Below are positions 7,412 through 15,695 of a stretch of DNA of 28,495 nucleotides, one piece after another. Source of the DNA: Gammaproteobacteria bacterium (lineage in GTDB: Bacteria; Pseudomonadota; Gammaproteobacteria; DSM-19610). The stretch covers positions 1-28,495 of the forward strand of contig DRQL01000133.1 of NCBI GenBank assembly GCA_011371465.1. Reading direction: 5' to 3'. Made by a program: the position numbers and the translations under genes. Below the pieces are notes generated by a model. The model had not been told where the DNA came from, made no database searches, and was given only the letters and a program-made list of their open reading frames with translations. Position 1 is the stretch's first letter. Each line of letters begins with the position of its first letter.

Positions 7412-9289
7412 TCAGGTTTTCCTGTAGATCTCCGCGCCGCCTTTAACGAACTCTACGGACTTTTCCTGCATTCCCTTGTCCAGGGCTTCACCTTCTGACA
7501 TGCCGTGTTCCCGCGCGTAGTCGCGCACGTCCTGGGTGATCTTCATGGAACAGAAATGCGGGCCGCACATGGAACAGAAGTGCGCCACCTTGGCGGAATC
7601 CTTCGGCAGCGTTTCGTCGTGGAAGGCGCGCGCCTTTTCCGGGTCCAGACCGAGGTTGAACTGGTCTTCCCAGCGGAATTCGAACCGCGCCTTGGACATG
7701 GCATTGTCGCGTACCTGCGCGCCCGGGTGCCCCTTGGCCAGGTCGGCGGCGTGGGCGGCAATCTTGTAGGTAATGATGCCTTCACGCACATCCTCCCGGT
7801 CCGGCAGTCCCAGGTGTTCCTTGGGCGTGACGTAACACAGCATGGCGGTCCCGTACCAGCCGATCTGCGCAGCGCCGATGGCCGAGGTGATGTGGTCATA
7901 GGCGGGCGCAATATCCGTGGTCAGCGGGCCCAGGGTATAGAACGGTGCCTCGTAGCAATCGCGCAGTTCCTTGTCCATGTTCTCCTTGATGAGCTGCATG
8001 GGCACATGACCGGGTCCCTCGATCATGACCTGCACGTCCTGGTCCCAGGCGATTTTCGTCAACTCGCCGAGCGTTTCCAGTTCGCCGAACTGCGCGGCAT
8101 CGTTGGCATCCGCCAGTGAGCCCGGGCGCAGACCGTCACCCAGCGAAAACGACACGTCATAGGCTTTCATGATGTCGCAGATATCGGCAAAGTGCGTGTA
8201 GAGGAAACTTTCCTGGTGGTGCGCAAGACACCACTTCGCCATGATCGAACCGCCGCGCGACACGATCCCGGTCACGCGGTCGGCCGTCAACGGCACGTAC
8301 TGCAGGCGCACGCCAGCGTGAATGGTAAAGTAATCCACCCCCTGCTCGGCCTGCTCGATCAGTGTATCGCGGAACAGTTCCCAGGTAAGTTCTTCGGCCT
8401 TGCCGTCCACTTTTTCCAGCGCCTGGTAGATGGGAACGGTACCCACCGGTACCGGTGAATTGCGCAGGATCCATTCACGGGTTTCGTGGATGTTTTTCCC
8501 GGTCGACAGGTCCATGACGGTGTCACCGCCCCAGCGCGTGGACCAGACCATTTTCTCGACTTCCTCGGCGATGGAAGAGGTCACCGCCGAGTTGCCGATA
8601 TTGGTGTTGACCTTCACCAGGAAGTTGCGGCCGATGATCATCGGTTCGAGTTCCGGGTGGTTGATGTTGGCGGGAATGATGGCACGCCCGCGGGCGACTT
8701 CATCGCGCACGAATTCGGCGGTCACCCGCTGCGGTATGCTGGCGCCGAAACTCTGCCCCGCGTGCTGCCGCAACAGGGCACTGTCCTTCAGTTCTTCGAG
8801 CCGCAGGTTTTCGCGAATCGCGACGTATTCCATTTCCGGCGTGATGATGCCCTGGCGTGCATAGTGCATCTGGGTCACGTTGGCGCCGGCCCGGGCGCGG
8901 CGCGGTTTGCTGATATGTTCAAAACGCAACGCGGCCAGTTCCGCGTCGGCCGCGCGCACCCGGCCGAACTCGGAGCTGGGCCCGTCCAGCCGCTGCGTAT
9001 CCGCACGTTCCTCGATCCAGCCAGCCCGCAGCGGCGGCAACCCCTGTAACAGGTCGATCTCCAGCTCCGGGTCGGTATAGGGACCGGAGGTATCGTACAC
9101 GGTGATGGGCGGGTTGGTTTCGGCACCCAGGCTGGCCGGCGTATCCGCCTGGCGGATTTCGCGCATGCCGACACGCAGGTCCGGGCGTGAACCCTGGACG
9201 TGGATTTTCCGCGAACCGGGAAACGGCTGCGTCACCTCGGCGGACAGCTCGCTGGTTTTGCGGACAAATTCTTCGGGGATGGCGCTCAT
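7412..9289 (-). CDS. thiC: Phosphomethylpyrimidine synthase ThiC
   Basis: ThiC is a radical-SAM enzyme that rearranges aminoimidazole ribotide into hydroxymethylpyrimidine phosphate, the pyrimidine half of thiamine. The 625-aa product has family length and the C-terminal iron-sulfur motif CSMCGPHFC (CxxCxxxxC). Other family blocks include MHYARQGIITPEMEYVAIRE, TNIGNSAVTSSIAEEVEK, WGGDTVMDLSTGKNIHETRE, VDYFTIHAG and EGPGHVPMQLI. The ATG at 9289 is preceded by AAGGATC. A TPP riboswitch lies about 50 bases upstream on the same strand, so expression should fall when thiamine pyrophosphate is plentiful. The gene stands alone here; other thi genes are not in the window. Confidence 0.98.
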   Translation of the reverse strand: MSAIPEEFVRKTSELSAEVTQPFPGSRKIHVQGSRPDLRVGMREIRQADTPASLGAETNPPITVYDTSGPYTDPELEIDLLQGLPPLRAGWIEERADTQRLDGPSSEFGRVRAADAELAALRFEHISKPRRARAGANVTQMHYARQGIITPEMEYVAIRENLRLEELKDSALLRQHAGQSFGASIPQRVTAEFVRDEVARGRAIIPANINHPELEPMIIGRNFLVKVNTNIGNSAVTSSIAEEVEKMVWSTRWGGDTVMDLSTGKNIHETREWILRNSPVPVGTVPIYQALEKVDGKAEELTWELFRDTLIEQAEQGVDYFTIHAGVRLQYVPLTADRVTGIVSRGGSIMAKWCLAHHQESFLYTHFADICDIMKAYDVSFSLGDGLRPGSLADANDAAQFGELETLGELTKIAWDQDVQVMIEGPGHVPMQLIKENMDKELRDCYEAPFYTLGPLTTDIAPAYDHITSAIGAAQIGWYGTAMLCYVTPKEHLGLPDREDVREGIITYKIAAHAADLAKGHPGAQVRDNAMSKARFEFRWEDQFNLGLDPEKARAFHDETLPKDSAKVAHFCSMCGPHFCSMKITQDVRDYAREHGMSEGEALDKGMQEKSVEFVKGGAEIYRKT

Positions 9290-9339
9290 GATCCTTGCCC
9301 TCTCTTCAGGTCTGGGCGCGGGAAGGGCTGATGCAGAAC

Positions 9340-9421
9340 TCAGCTTCCCTGCGCAGGTATTAACCGGATCAGGTTCAAAGGGTGTTTCTCAGCCCCTCTA
9401 TGGAGGAGCACCCCTAGCTGC
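9340..9421 (-). ncRNA. TPP riboswitch (thi-box) upstream of thiC
   Basis: Read on the minus strand from 9421 this segment shows the thi-box order: GGGGTGCTCC, then GGGGCTGAGA (core CTGAGA), then AACCTGATCCGGTTAATACC, then the closing GCGCAGGGAAGCTGAG. CAGCT at the left end pairs with AGCTG at the right end as stem P1. These match the pyrimidine-sensing (CTGAGA) and pyrophosphate-sensing (ACCTGAT...GGGAA) halves. The 50 bases to the thiC start contain no obvious terminator with a U-run, so control may act on ribosome binding. Confidence 0.95.
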
Positions 9422-9520
9422 AGGCAAACGAAGGTAGCTAAAGGACGTACGTAATGCAAGGCCGCTTGCCTGCCCTTCGCAAAGACCGTACCCTTTGACG
9501 CTATTGGCACCGGAAATACC

Positions 9521-10186
9521 ATGATGAATACAATGAATCTAGAACAGGCCCGCTTCAACATGGTCGAACAGCAGATCCGCACCTGGGACGTGCTGGACGA
9601 CCGGGTACTCGACACCCTGGCCGCAACACCGCGCGAAGACTTTGTGCCCGAACCGTACCGGGCGCTGGCCTTCACCGATATCAGTGTGCCGCTGGCGCAC
9701 GACCAGGTGATGATGCCGCCAAAACTGGAAGGCCGAACGCTGCAGAGCCTCTCCATTCAACCCACCGACCGGGTGCTGGAGATCGGCACGGGCAGCGCTT
9801 ACCTGACCGCCTGCCTGGCGAAACTGGGTGGCAGTGTACTGTCCGTGGACCTGTACGAGGACTTTACCAGCCGGGCCGAAACCCTGCTGAAGGAACACGA
9901 CATCGACCATGTCACCCTGGCTAGCGGCGACGCCGCCAGTGGCTGGGAGGATGCTACCGGGTTCGATGCGATCGCGGTAACCGGGTCACTGCCGGTACTG
10001 CACAAGGGTTTCCACACCCTGCTGCGGCCCGGCGGTCGCCTGTTTGTCATCGTGGGCCAGCCGCCCGTCATGGAAGCGCTGCTGGTTACGCGCGTGGATG
10101 AGCAGGAATGGATCCAGGAAAGCCTGTTTGAAACCTCCCTGCCGGCGCTGGTCAATGCGCCCCGGCCCGAGGCGTTCCGGTTCTAG
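9521..10186 (+). CDS. Protein-L-isoaspartate O-methyltransferase-like SAM-dependent methyltransferase
   Basis: The 221-aa product has the PCMT family layout: N-terminal MVEQQIRTWDVLDDRVLDT and TPREDFVPEPYRALAFTD, then SAM-binding motif I VLEIGTGSAYLTA near residues 86-98, VDL acid loop, DAAS, DAIAVTGS and LLRPGGRLFVIVG. The canonical substrate loop (GQTISQP type) reads HDQVMMPPK instead, so repair of isoaspartate is not assured. It is the first of a plus-strand series leading into a rhodanese and TolC, with only 8 bases before the rhodanese start. The order methyltransferase, rhodanese, tolC recurs, from memory, in other gammaproteobacteria. Confidence 0.85.
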   Translation: MMNTMNLEQARFNMVEQQIRTWDVLDDRVLDTLAATPREDFVPEPYRALAFTDISVPLAHDQVMMPPKLEGRTLQSLSIQPTDRVLEIGTGSAYLTACLAKLGGSVLSVDLYEDFTSRAETLLKEHDIDHVTLASGDAASGWEDATGFDAIAVTGSLPVLHKGFHTLLRPGGRLFVIVGQPPVMEALLVTRVDEQEWIQESLFETSLPALVNAPRPEAFRF

Positions 10187-10194
10187 GAACGCCT

Positions 10195-10515
10195 ATGCGT
10201 GAATGTACCGCGCCTGAACTCCGGGCTCACCTGGATTCGGCGGCAACGCCGCCGCTGTTGCTCGATGTGCGTGAGTCCTGGGAGTTTGACAAAGCCTGTA
10301 TAGAAGGCTCGATACTGGTGCCCATGCGAGCCATACCCGCACGACTGCAGGAACTCGATCCCGGGCGCGAAACCGTGGTGATCTGTCACCATGGTATTCG
10401 CAGCCGCATGGTGTGCCTGTTCCTGGAAAACCAGGGTTTTACCGATGTGGTGAACCTGAGCGGCGGGGTCGATGCCTGGGCGCGCGATGTCGACCGGCAG
10501 ATGCCTGCCTACTAG
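10195..10515 (+). CDS. Single-domain rhodanese-like sulfurtransferase
   Basis: This 106-aa protein is one rhodanese domain: LLLDVRESWEFDKACIEGS near the start, the active-site loop CHHGIRS with catalytic Cys64, and the C-terminal block NLSGGVDAWARDVD. GlpE-like single-domain rhodaneses move sulfane sulfur from donors such as thiosulfate to acceptors in the cytoplasm. The arginine in the loop suits thiosulfate or persulfide handling. It lies between the methyltransferase and tolC, 5 bases before the latter's start, so the three genes are probably co-transcribed. Confidence 0.92.
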   Translation: MRECTAPELRAHLDSAATPPLLLDVRESWEFDKACIEGSILVPMRAIPARLQELDPGRETVVICHHGIRSRMVCLFLENQGFTDVVNLSGGVDAWARDVDRQMPAY

Positions 10516-10520
10516 CCCGT

Positions 10521-11858
10521 ATGTTGCCGAAAATTCTCTATATACTCGCACTGTTCATCGCGGTCGGCAGCGCGCAGGCCACCGACCTGATCACCGTATA
10601 CCGCCAGGCTGCACAGACCAACCCGGAACTGCGCGCAGCCGCCGCCAGTCTGCGGGCCGTCCGTGAACAGCGCCCGCAGGCCATCGCCGGCCTGTTGCCG
10701 ACACTGGACGCCAGCGGTTCGGTAAAGCGCAAGCGTTTCAAGGAACGCGACCCCTCGGAGCCTGCCCGTTACAGCACCGACAAGATCGCCAGCCTGGACC
10801 TGCGCCAGCCGGTATTTCACTATGATACCTGGGTGCAGCTGAAACAGTCGGACAGCGAGATCGCGGCTGCGGAGGCCGACTACGCCGCCGCGGAACAGAA
10901 GCTGATGGTGCTGGTGGCGGAGCGCTACTTCGCTGTCCTCGACGCACAGGACAACCTGGAATTTGCCCGGGCCGAAAAAAGTGCCATCGGGCGCCAGCTG
11001 GAACAGGCAACCCAACGCTTTGATGTCGGCCTGATTGCCATCACCGACGTCAAGGCGGCACAGGCCCGCTACGACCTGTCCACCAGCCTGGAAATCCAGG
11101 CCATCAGTAAACTGGTGGAAGCCAAGGATTCCCTGCGCGAAGTAGCCGGGGTTTTCTACGACAACCTGGCGCCGCTGAAGGCTGACCTGAAACTGGAGCG
11201 CCCGCAACCCGACTCGCCGGAATCCTGGATCGAGCAGGCTGAAAAACAGAACCTCAAGATCATGGCTGCGCAGGCGCGCACCGAGACCGCCCAACAGGAA
11301 ATACGCCGCCAGCGCGCCGGGCATCTGCCCACCCTGGACATCAACGCCAGCGCCAGCTACATCGACCTCAACTTCGGCGGTATCGCTCCGCTGAAGCGCG
11401 AAGACAGCGAGATCGGCCTGCAGCTCAACGTACCGCTATACCAGGGCGGACTGGTCAACTCGCGCACCCGGCAGGCGCGCAGCCGCTTCCAGGAAGCCAC
11501 GGAAAAGCTGGAACAGGAAATCCGCGCCGCCGAGCTGGAAACCCGCAACGCCTACCGCGGGGTGCTGACCGACATCGCCCAGGTCAAGGCGCTCGGCGAG
11601 TCGCTGGAATCCACCCGGGTCGCCGTGGAAGCCGAAGAGGCCGGCTTTGAGGTCGGCACGCGCACCATCGTCGACGTACTCAACGCACAGCGGGAAAAAT
11701 TCCTTGCCCGGCTCAACTACTCACGCGCACGTTACCTGTACGTGGTCGATCAGCTCAGGCTCAAGAAAGCCGCGGGGATACTGGACAGCGAGGACCTGCT
11801 GGAAGTGAACCGTGCGCTGGGCACCGCAACCGCCACAACGGCACCAACCATCCAGTAA
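10521..11858 (+). CDS. tolC: TolC family outer membrane channel protein
   Basis: TolC trimers form the outer membrane exit duct for type I secretion and tripartite efflux pumps. I start at the ATG at 10521 because it gives a clean signal peptide (MLPKILYILALFIAVGSAQA, cleavage before TDL) 5 bases after the rhodanese stop. The mature region opens with ITVYRQAAQTNPELRAAAASL, and the two internal structural repeats are visible (YFAVLDAQDNLEFARAEKSA...RFDVGLIAITDVKAAQAR and NAYRGVLTDIAQVKAL...GFEVGTRTIVDVLNAQ). The length of 445 aa suits the family. No pump or adaptor gene is adjacent, so partners are encoded elsewhere. Confidence 0.95.
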   Translation: MLPKILYILALFIAVGSAQATDLITVYRQAAQTNPELRAAAASLRAVREQRPQAIAGLLPTLDASGSVKRKRFKERDPSEPARYSTDKIASLDLRQPVFHYDTWVQLKQSDSEIAAAEADYAAAEQKLMVLVAERYFAVLDAQDNLEFARAEKSAIGRQLEQATQRFDVGLIAITDVKAAQARYDLSTSLEIQAISKLVEAKDSLREVAGVFYDNLAPLKADLKLERPQPDSPESWIEQAEKQNLKIMAAQARTETAQQEIRRQRAGHLPTLDINASASYIDLNFGGIAPLKREDSEIGLQLNVPLYQGGLVNSRTRQARSRFQEATEKLEQEIRAAELETRNAYRGVLTDIAQVKALGESLESTRVAVEAEEAGFEVGTRTIVDVLNAQREKFLARLNYSRARYLYVVDQLRLKKAAGILDSEDLLEVNRALGTATATTAPTIQ

Positions 11859-11862
11859 TGCC

Positions 11863-12384
11863 ATGAATGACTCACTGATTACCGAACTGCCCGATTTTGA
11901 CGACCCGCTCGGCGTGCTGCGCGCCTGCCATGAGCGCATGCTGGCGCAGTGCAACACCCTGCAGCAGCTGGTAACGCACATTGCAGCCAACGGCGTCGAC
12001 GAGGAAGCCCGCCGCGCCATCGCAGGCGTCATACACTATTTCACCACCAGTGCAGTGCACCACCACCAGGATGAGGAAGAGGACCTGTTTCCGCTATTGA
12101 ACCGGCAATCGCTGAAGATCGCCGAGATGGTGCACCGGCTGAAACAGGAACATGCGTCGTTGACACGACTGTGGGAAACATTGCTGGAAGATCTGGGTAA
12201 ACCGGCTGCGCTGACTGAAAATCCGGAGTTCAAATCACACGTGGAGCAGTTCTGCTCCGCTTACCGGGCGCATATCGATTTTGAAAACCGTGAACTGCTG
12301 GGCATGGCACAGCACATTCTCAGCCAGCGGCAACTCGAAGAGATGGGCCGTGCCATGGCCCGGCGCCGCGGTGTGCGGCGCTAG
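11863..12384 (+). CDS. Hemerythrin HHE-domain protein
   Basis: The 173-aa product is a four-helix hemerythrin-like protein. The ATG at 11863 lies 4 bases after the tolC stop. Candidate di-iron ligands are H23 (ACHERML), H58 (GVIHYF), the cluster H66-H68 with E72 (HHHQDEEEDLFPLL), H97 (KQEHASL), H137 and E141 (YRAHIDFENREL). HHE proteins bind O2 or act in NO, iron or redox sensing; sequence alone does not say which. It ends 7 bases from the oppositely oriented PEP-CTERM gene, with no clear terminator between them. Confidence 0.92.
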   Translation: MNDSLITELPDFDDPLGVLRACHERMLAQCNTLQQLVTHIAANGVDEEARRAIAGVIHYFTTSAVHHHQDEEEDLFPLLNRQSLKIAEMVHRLKQEHASLTRLWETLLEDLGKPAALTENPEFKSHVEQFCSAYRAHIDFENRELLGMAQHILSQRQLEEMGRAMARRRGVRR

Positions 12385-12391
12385 AGCCGGA

Positions 12392-13042
12392 TTAACGCCG
12401 CCTGGCTACACCGGCCAGGCTCAGCAGGCCGGAACCGAACAGCCACACGGCCGCAGGAACCGGTACCACGCTGACATCCGCATTGCGGATATAGAACTGA
12501 TTGCCAAATCCTGCCGCTACCGGCCTGAAGTCAATCGAACCCGCACCGCCCCCGCCCAGGGTAACCAGGCCGCTGGCGTCCGTGGTGCCTGTCAACCAGG
12601 GCCCGGCATCCAGGCGGTACTGGAAATCGCGGTTGTTATAGTCGAAATGATCGGCATCACCCAGCTCCAGCGTCAGCTGACCAATCGCCAGGTTGAAACC
12701 CCAGGAAAGCGTTTCACCGTTGGTACCGTCGATGCTGACATTGTCGTCTGAGGAAGGTACACACTGGTTTCCGGAATCCAGGTTGGTGCAAACGCCCATA
12801 CCGCCGATGATCCCGTTGAACGTATCGTCCATGTATACGTGACTGTCCAGCATACCGGGGCTTTCATACGCGGTGGCTGTCAGCGTGAGACCGCTGTCGG
12901 TAAGCTGAAAAGGGGCGGCATTGGCAAAACCCTGTTCACCGTTGGTGGCAATCCAGCCCTGAAAATCAAAAAACGCGGCATTGGCCACCGCGGGCAACGT
13001 CAACGCTATGCCCAGCCAGGCACCTGTCAGTCTTTTCTTCAT
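12392..13042 (-). CDS. PEP-CTERM (VPLPA-type) sorted secreted protein
   Basis: The 216-aa protein starts at 13042, with GGAGGAG 4 bases ahead of ATG. It has a signal peptide (MKKRLTGAWLGIALTLPAVANA) and ends in the sorting signal VPVPAAVWLFGSGLLSLAG followed by VARRR, the pattern recognised and cleaved by exosortase. The middle is beta-rich and low in charge, with two cysteines near residues 83 and 92 that may pair. Its function is unknown; such proteins are exported and associated with exopolysaccharide. No exosortase gene is in the window. A sigma-54-type promoter and an upstream inverted repeat precede it. Confidence 0.93.
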   Translation of the reverse strand: MKKRLTGAWLGIALTLPAVANAAFFDFQGWIATNGEQGFANAAPFQLTDSGLTLTATAYESPGMLDSHVYMDDTFNGIIGGMGVCTNLDSGNQCVPSSDDNVSIDGTNGETLSWGFNLAIGQLTLELGDADHFDYNNRDFQYRLDAGPWLTGTTDASGLVTLGGGGAGSIDFRPVAAGFGNQFYIRNADVSVVPVPAAVWLFGSGLLSLAGVARRR

Positions 13043-13120
13043 GAACTCCTCCGTTCGCGTCCTGCTTGCTTTGTTATAAGGACTGACTTGTTTGAGGTCA
13101 ACCCAACTTGCTGAACAATA

Positions 13121-13137
13121 AAGCAAAATCTGCGCCA
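13121..13137 (-). promoter_or_regulatory. Candidate sigma-54 promoter for the PEP-CTERM gene
   Basis: On the minus strand 13137 to 13121 reads TGGCGCAGATTTTGCTT. This fits the sigma-54 -24/-12 form TGGCAC-N5-TTGCA/T with one substitution in the first box, and the GG and GC doublets are exactly 10 bases apart. Transcription would start near 13111, about 70 bases before the ATG. Sigma-54 control has been reported for PEP-CTERM genes in species with the PrsK/PrsR regulators. Confidence 0.7.
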
Positions 13138-13200
13138 TATTAATTTTTTGTATTAAAACAGCCGGTTACCAAATTATTTCTTCCTGCGCATTAGCAACGG

Positions 13201-13238
13201 TGTAAGGTTTGCCATAAGGGTTTCTGGCATTCTTTACA
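13201..13238. promoter_or_regulatory. Imperfect inverted repeat upstream of the sigma-54 promoter (candidate activator site)
   Basis: Arms at 13201-13216 (TGTAAGGTTTGCCATA) and 13223-13238 (TCTGGCATTCTTTACA) match at 12 of 16 positions when one is reversed, with a 6-base spacer. Arm centres are 22 bp apart, two helical turns. The site lies about 65-100 bp upstream of the -24 box, where activators of sigma-54 polymerase usually bind. Confidence 0.55.
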
Positions 13239-13253
13239 GGTGCCATAAAAATG

Positions 13254-14600
13254 TCACCCATTTTCAACACCTTGTGCAATGCCCCCGGCCTGTGCCGGGT
13301 CGACGTCCTCCACCCGCCGCAGATAACCTTCCAGCAACCGCAGAGCGTGCTGCAACGCACCGCGGTTGCGCTCGATCACCACCCGGCCCGCGTCCACCGC
13401 CGCCTGGCGCTGCGCAGTGTCACCGAACCAGTCGCAGACCTGCTCGGCCAGCTCCAGCCCGGTTCTGATCCGGCAGGCCGCGTGACTGCGCAGCAGGTCC
13501 TGGTACAGCGCACTGAAATGATCCGTGTGTGGCCCGGTCATCACCGGCGCACCGGCACACAGCGGCTCAACCGGGTTATGCCCGCCCGCTGCCACCAGGC
13601 TGCCGCCGACAAACACCGCCTGCGCCACCCCGTAGAATGACAACAACACCCCCAGCCGGTCGATGATCAGCACCTGGAACCCGTCGCCGGACGTCGACAT
13701 CGCACTGGAAAAGCGCGAAGCCAGGCCCGACCCGGCACACAGGGCCGCTACCTCTGCGGCCCGTTCCGGGTGCCGGGGCGCAATGACCAGCAGAGCACCG
13801 GGCCAGTCGGCCAGTACCCGCCGATGCGCAGCCAGCAACTGCGTCTCCTCGCCCCGGTGCGTGCTGCCTGCAACCCACACTGCGCGATCCGGCCCCAGCC
13901 GCTTGCGCAGTGCTTCGACCTGCCGCCCGAAATCAGCGGGCAACTGCAGTTCGAACTTGAGGTCACCCATGACAGACAGCTGTGCTGCGCGCACGCCGAG
14001 ACGCCGAAAGCGTTGCGCATCCTGTTCGTTGCGGGCGGCAATATGCCGGATAGCGCGTAACGCCGGTTGCATCAGCGGCCGCAGCCTGAGATAGCCGCGC
14101 AGTGATTTTTCCGACAGCCGCGCGTTGAGCAACAGCAGCGGGATCCGTTTTTTCTCCAGCAGGGCATAGAGAACGGGCCAGATTTCCGTTTCCAGGACCA
14201 GCGCCAGCACCGGCTGCACCGCATCCAGGAAGCGGTGTACAAAAGCCGGCAGATCGTACGGCAGGTACCGGCAGTCGATGTCATCACCGAAAAGGCCTTG
14301 CGCGGTTTCGCGCCCCGTGGGCGTGCTGGTGGTTACCAGCACCTGCCGCTCGGGGTACTGTTCCAGCAACGCCCGCACCAGCGGTGCTGCTGCTCGCACC
14401 TCGCCCACAGAAACCGCGTGCAACCAGACCACGGGCTGCCGCACGTCCACATCGACATAGCCAAAACGTTCCTTCCAGTGCTGACGGTAACCGGGTACGC
14501 GCCGACCCTTCAGCCACAGGCGCAGCAATACCCAGGGCAGCATCAGGTACAGCAGGAAGGAGTAGAGCGCACGCACCCGGCCAGTGTACCCTGCATCCAT
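13254..14600 (-). CDS. waaA: 3-deoxy-D-manno-octulosonic acid transferase (Kdo transferase)
   Basis: WaaA adds Kdo from CMP-Kdo to lipid IVA at the inner membrane, joining lipid A to the LPS core. The product keeps the family N-terminal anchor (RALYSFLLYLMLPWVLLRLWLKGR), HAVSVGEVRAAAPLVRAL, VTTSTPTGRETA, YLPYDLP, LVLETEIWPVL, LLLNARLSEKS and the donor-site block FVGGSLVAAGGHNPVEPL. ATG 14600 gives 448 aa; GTG 14576 would begin nearer the E. coli start, and neither has a clear ribosome site. A repeat element begins 5 bases upstream of 14600 and separates the gene from divergent lpxL. It is followed downstream by the PEP-CTERM control region. Confidence 0.95.
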   Translation of the reverse strand: MDAGYTGRVRALYSFLLYLMLPWVLLRLWLKGRRVPGYRQHWKERFGYVDVDVRQPVVWLHAVSVGEVRAAAPLVRALLEQYPERQVLVTTSTPTGRETAQGLFGDDIDCRYLPYDLPAFVHRFLDAVQPVLALVLETEIWPVLYALLEKKRIPLLLLNARLSEKSLRGYLRLRPLMQPALRAIRHIAARNEQDAQRFRRLGVRAAQLSVMGDLKFELQLPADFGRQVEALRKRLGPDRAVWVAGSTHRGEETQLLAAHRRVLADWPGALLVIAPRHPERAAEVAALCAGSGLASRFSSAMSTSGDGFQVLIIDRLGVLLSFYGVAQAVFVGGSLVAAGGHNPVEPLCAGAPVMTGPHTDHFSALYQDLLRSHAACRIRTGLELAEQVCDWFGDTAQRQAAVDAGRVVIERNRGALQHALRLLEGYLRRVEDVDPAQAGGIAQGVENG

Positions 14601-14605
14601 CCAAT

Positions 14606-14670
14606 GTAGGAGCACCGGCCTTCGGCGCGATAGTCAGGGTCGGCTTTCGCGGTCAGGAGACCGCGCCTAC
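14606..14670 (+). repeat. GTAGGAGC-type ~65-bp repeat element, copy 2
   Basis: This is the second copy of the element at 5754-5819, in the same orientation: GTAGGAGC at the left, GCGCCTAC at the right, and the same inner hairpins (CCGGCCTTCGG and GCGGTCAGGAGACCGC). It occupies most of the 107-bp gap between the divergent waaA and lpxL starts, so promoters for both genes must overlap it or lie within neighbouring coding sequence. Confidence 0.8.
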
Positions 14671-14707
14671 AGGTTTGCCCGCTCCCCGGTAGCGCCGGCT
14701 TGCTACA

Positions 14708-15637
14708 ATGACCGGCGTGCATAGCGACTCTCCCACCTGGTGGCTGCGTTTTACCGGACCGCGCTTCTGGCCGACCTGGCTGATGTTTGCGGTGCTGTGG
14801 CTGGTTACGCGCCTGCCGTTCCGCTGGCAAATGCGCGTTGGTCACCTGATCGGCCGGATCGCATGGCGGCTGGCCCGACGGCGTCGGCACATTGCCGAGG
14901 TCAACCTGCGGCTGTGTTTCCCGCAACTCGACGACCGGGAGCACCTTGAACTGGTCAGGGCGCACTTCCTGTCGCTGGGCAAGGGCATCGTGGAGACTGC
15001 GCTCTGCTGGTGGGGACGCGCATCACAACTCCGGCCGAAGCGGGTGCTGGTTGGAAGGGAGCACCTGCAGGAAGCGCTGGCAGCAGGCAAAGGCGTCGTC
15101 CTGTTGAGCGCACACTTTACGACCCTGGAACTAGGCGGTCGCCTGCTGGCACTGGATACGCCCTTCCACGTGCTCTACCGTCAGCACCGGAACCCGCTGT
15201 TCGAACAGGTGATGCAGCGCGCCCGTAAACGCCGTTTTGAACAGGCCATTCCACGCAATGACACGCGTGCGCTGCTGAGGAGCCTGCGCAACGGTATGCC
15301 GGTATGGTATGCGCCGGACCAGAACCACGGCGGGCCCCAGTCCGTGTTTGTACCCTTTTTCGGCATCCCCGCTTCGACCCTGACCGCCACCGCGCGAATC
15401 GCCAAAGCCAGCGGTGCGGCCGTGGTTCCTTTCTTCCAGACCCGGCTGCCAGACAACGAGGGCTATCTCCTGACCCTGTGCCCGGCACTGGACCAGTTCC
15501 CGAGCGGGGACCTGCACGGGGATACGGCCCGCATCAACCGGTTACTGGAGGACGTCATCCGGGAAATGCCGGAACAGTACCTGTGGGTGCACCGGCGGTT
15601 CAAGACACGACCGGAAGGAGAACCGTATCCTTATTGA
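14708..15637 (+). CDS. lpxL: Lipid A late acyltransferase, LpxL/HtrB family
   Basis: The enzyme transfers a secondary acyl chain (usually laurate from acyl-ACP) to Kdo2-lipid IVA on the inner face of the cytoplasmic membrane. The 309-aa length is typical. There is an N-terminal membrane anchor (LMFAVLWLVTRLPF), NLRLCFPQLDDREH, the catalytic H136-X4-E141 motif in SAHFTTLELGG, YRQHRNPLFE, YAPDQNHGG, VFVPFFGIPASTL and a C-terminal WVHRRFKTRP. It is divergent from waaA, whose product makes the usual substrate. LpxP (palmitoleoyl) or LpxM are alternatives by family, but the DQNHG motif and first-acylation context favour LpxL. It converges on the ELM1-like gene ending at 15696. Confidence 0.9.
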   Translation: MTGVHSDSPTWWLRFTGPRFWPTWLMFAVLWLVTRLPFRWQMRVGHLIGRIAWRLARRRRHIAEVNLRLCFPQLDDREHLELVRAHFLSLGKGIVETALCWWGRASQLRPKRVLVGREHLQEALAAGKGVVLLSAHFTTLELGGRLLALDTPFHVLYRQHRNPLFEQVMQRARKRRFEQAIPRNDTRALLRSLRNGMPVWYAPDQNHGGPQSVFVPFFGIPASTLTATARIAKASGAAVVPFFQTRLPDNEGYLLTLCPALDQFPSGDLHGDTARINRLLEDVIREMPEQYLWVHRRFKTRPEGEPYPY

Positions 15638-15695
15638 CGCCAGCGCAACAGCCCGAATTTCCTGCCGGTTATCCCTGCAGGTGCCGTGTACCGGA

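Noticed and set aside
13166..13360. 64-codon minus-strand open frame overlapping the waaA 3' end
   Set aside because: It overlaps waaA in another frame and its remainder covers the inverted repeat upstream of the sigma-54 promoter. No ribosome site or family resemblance is seen.
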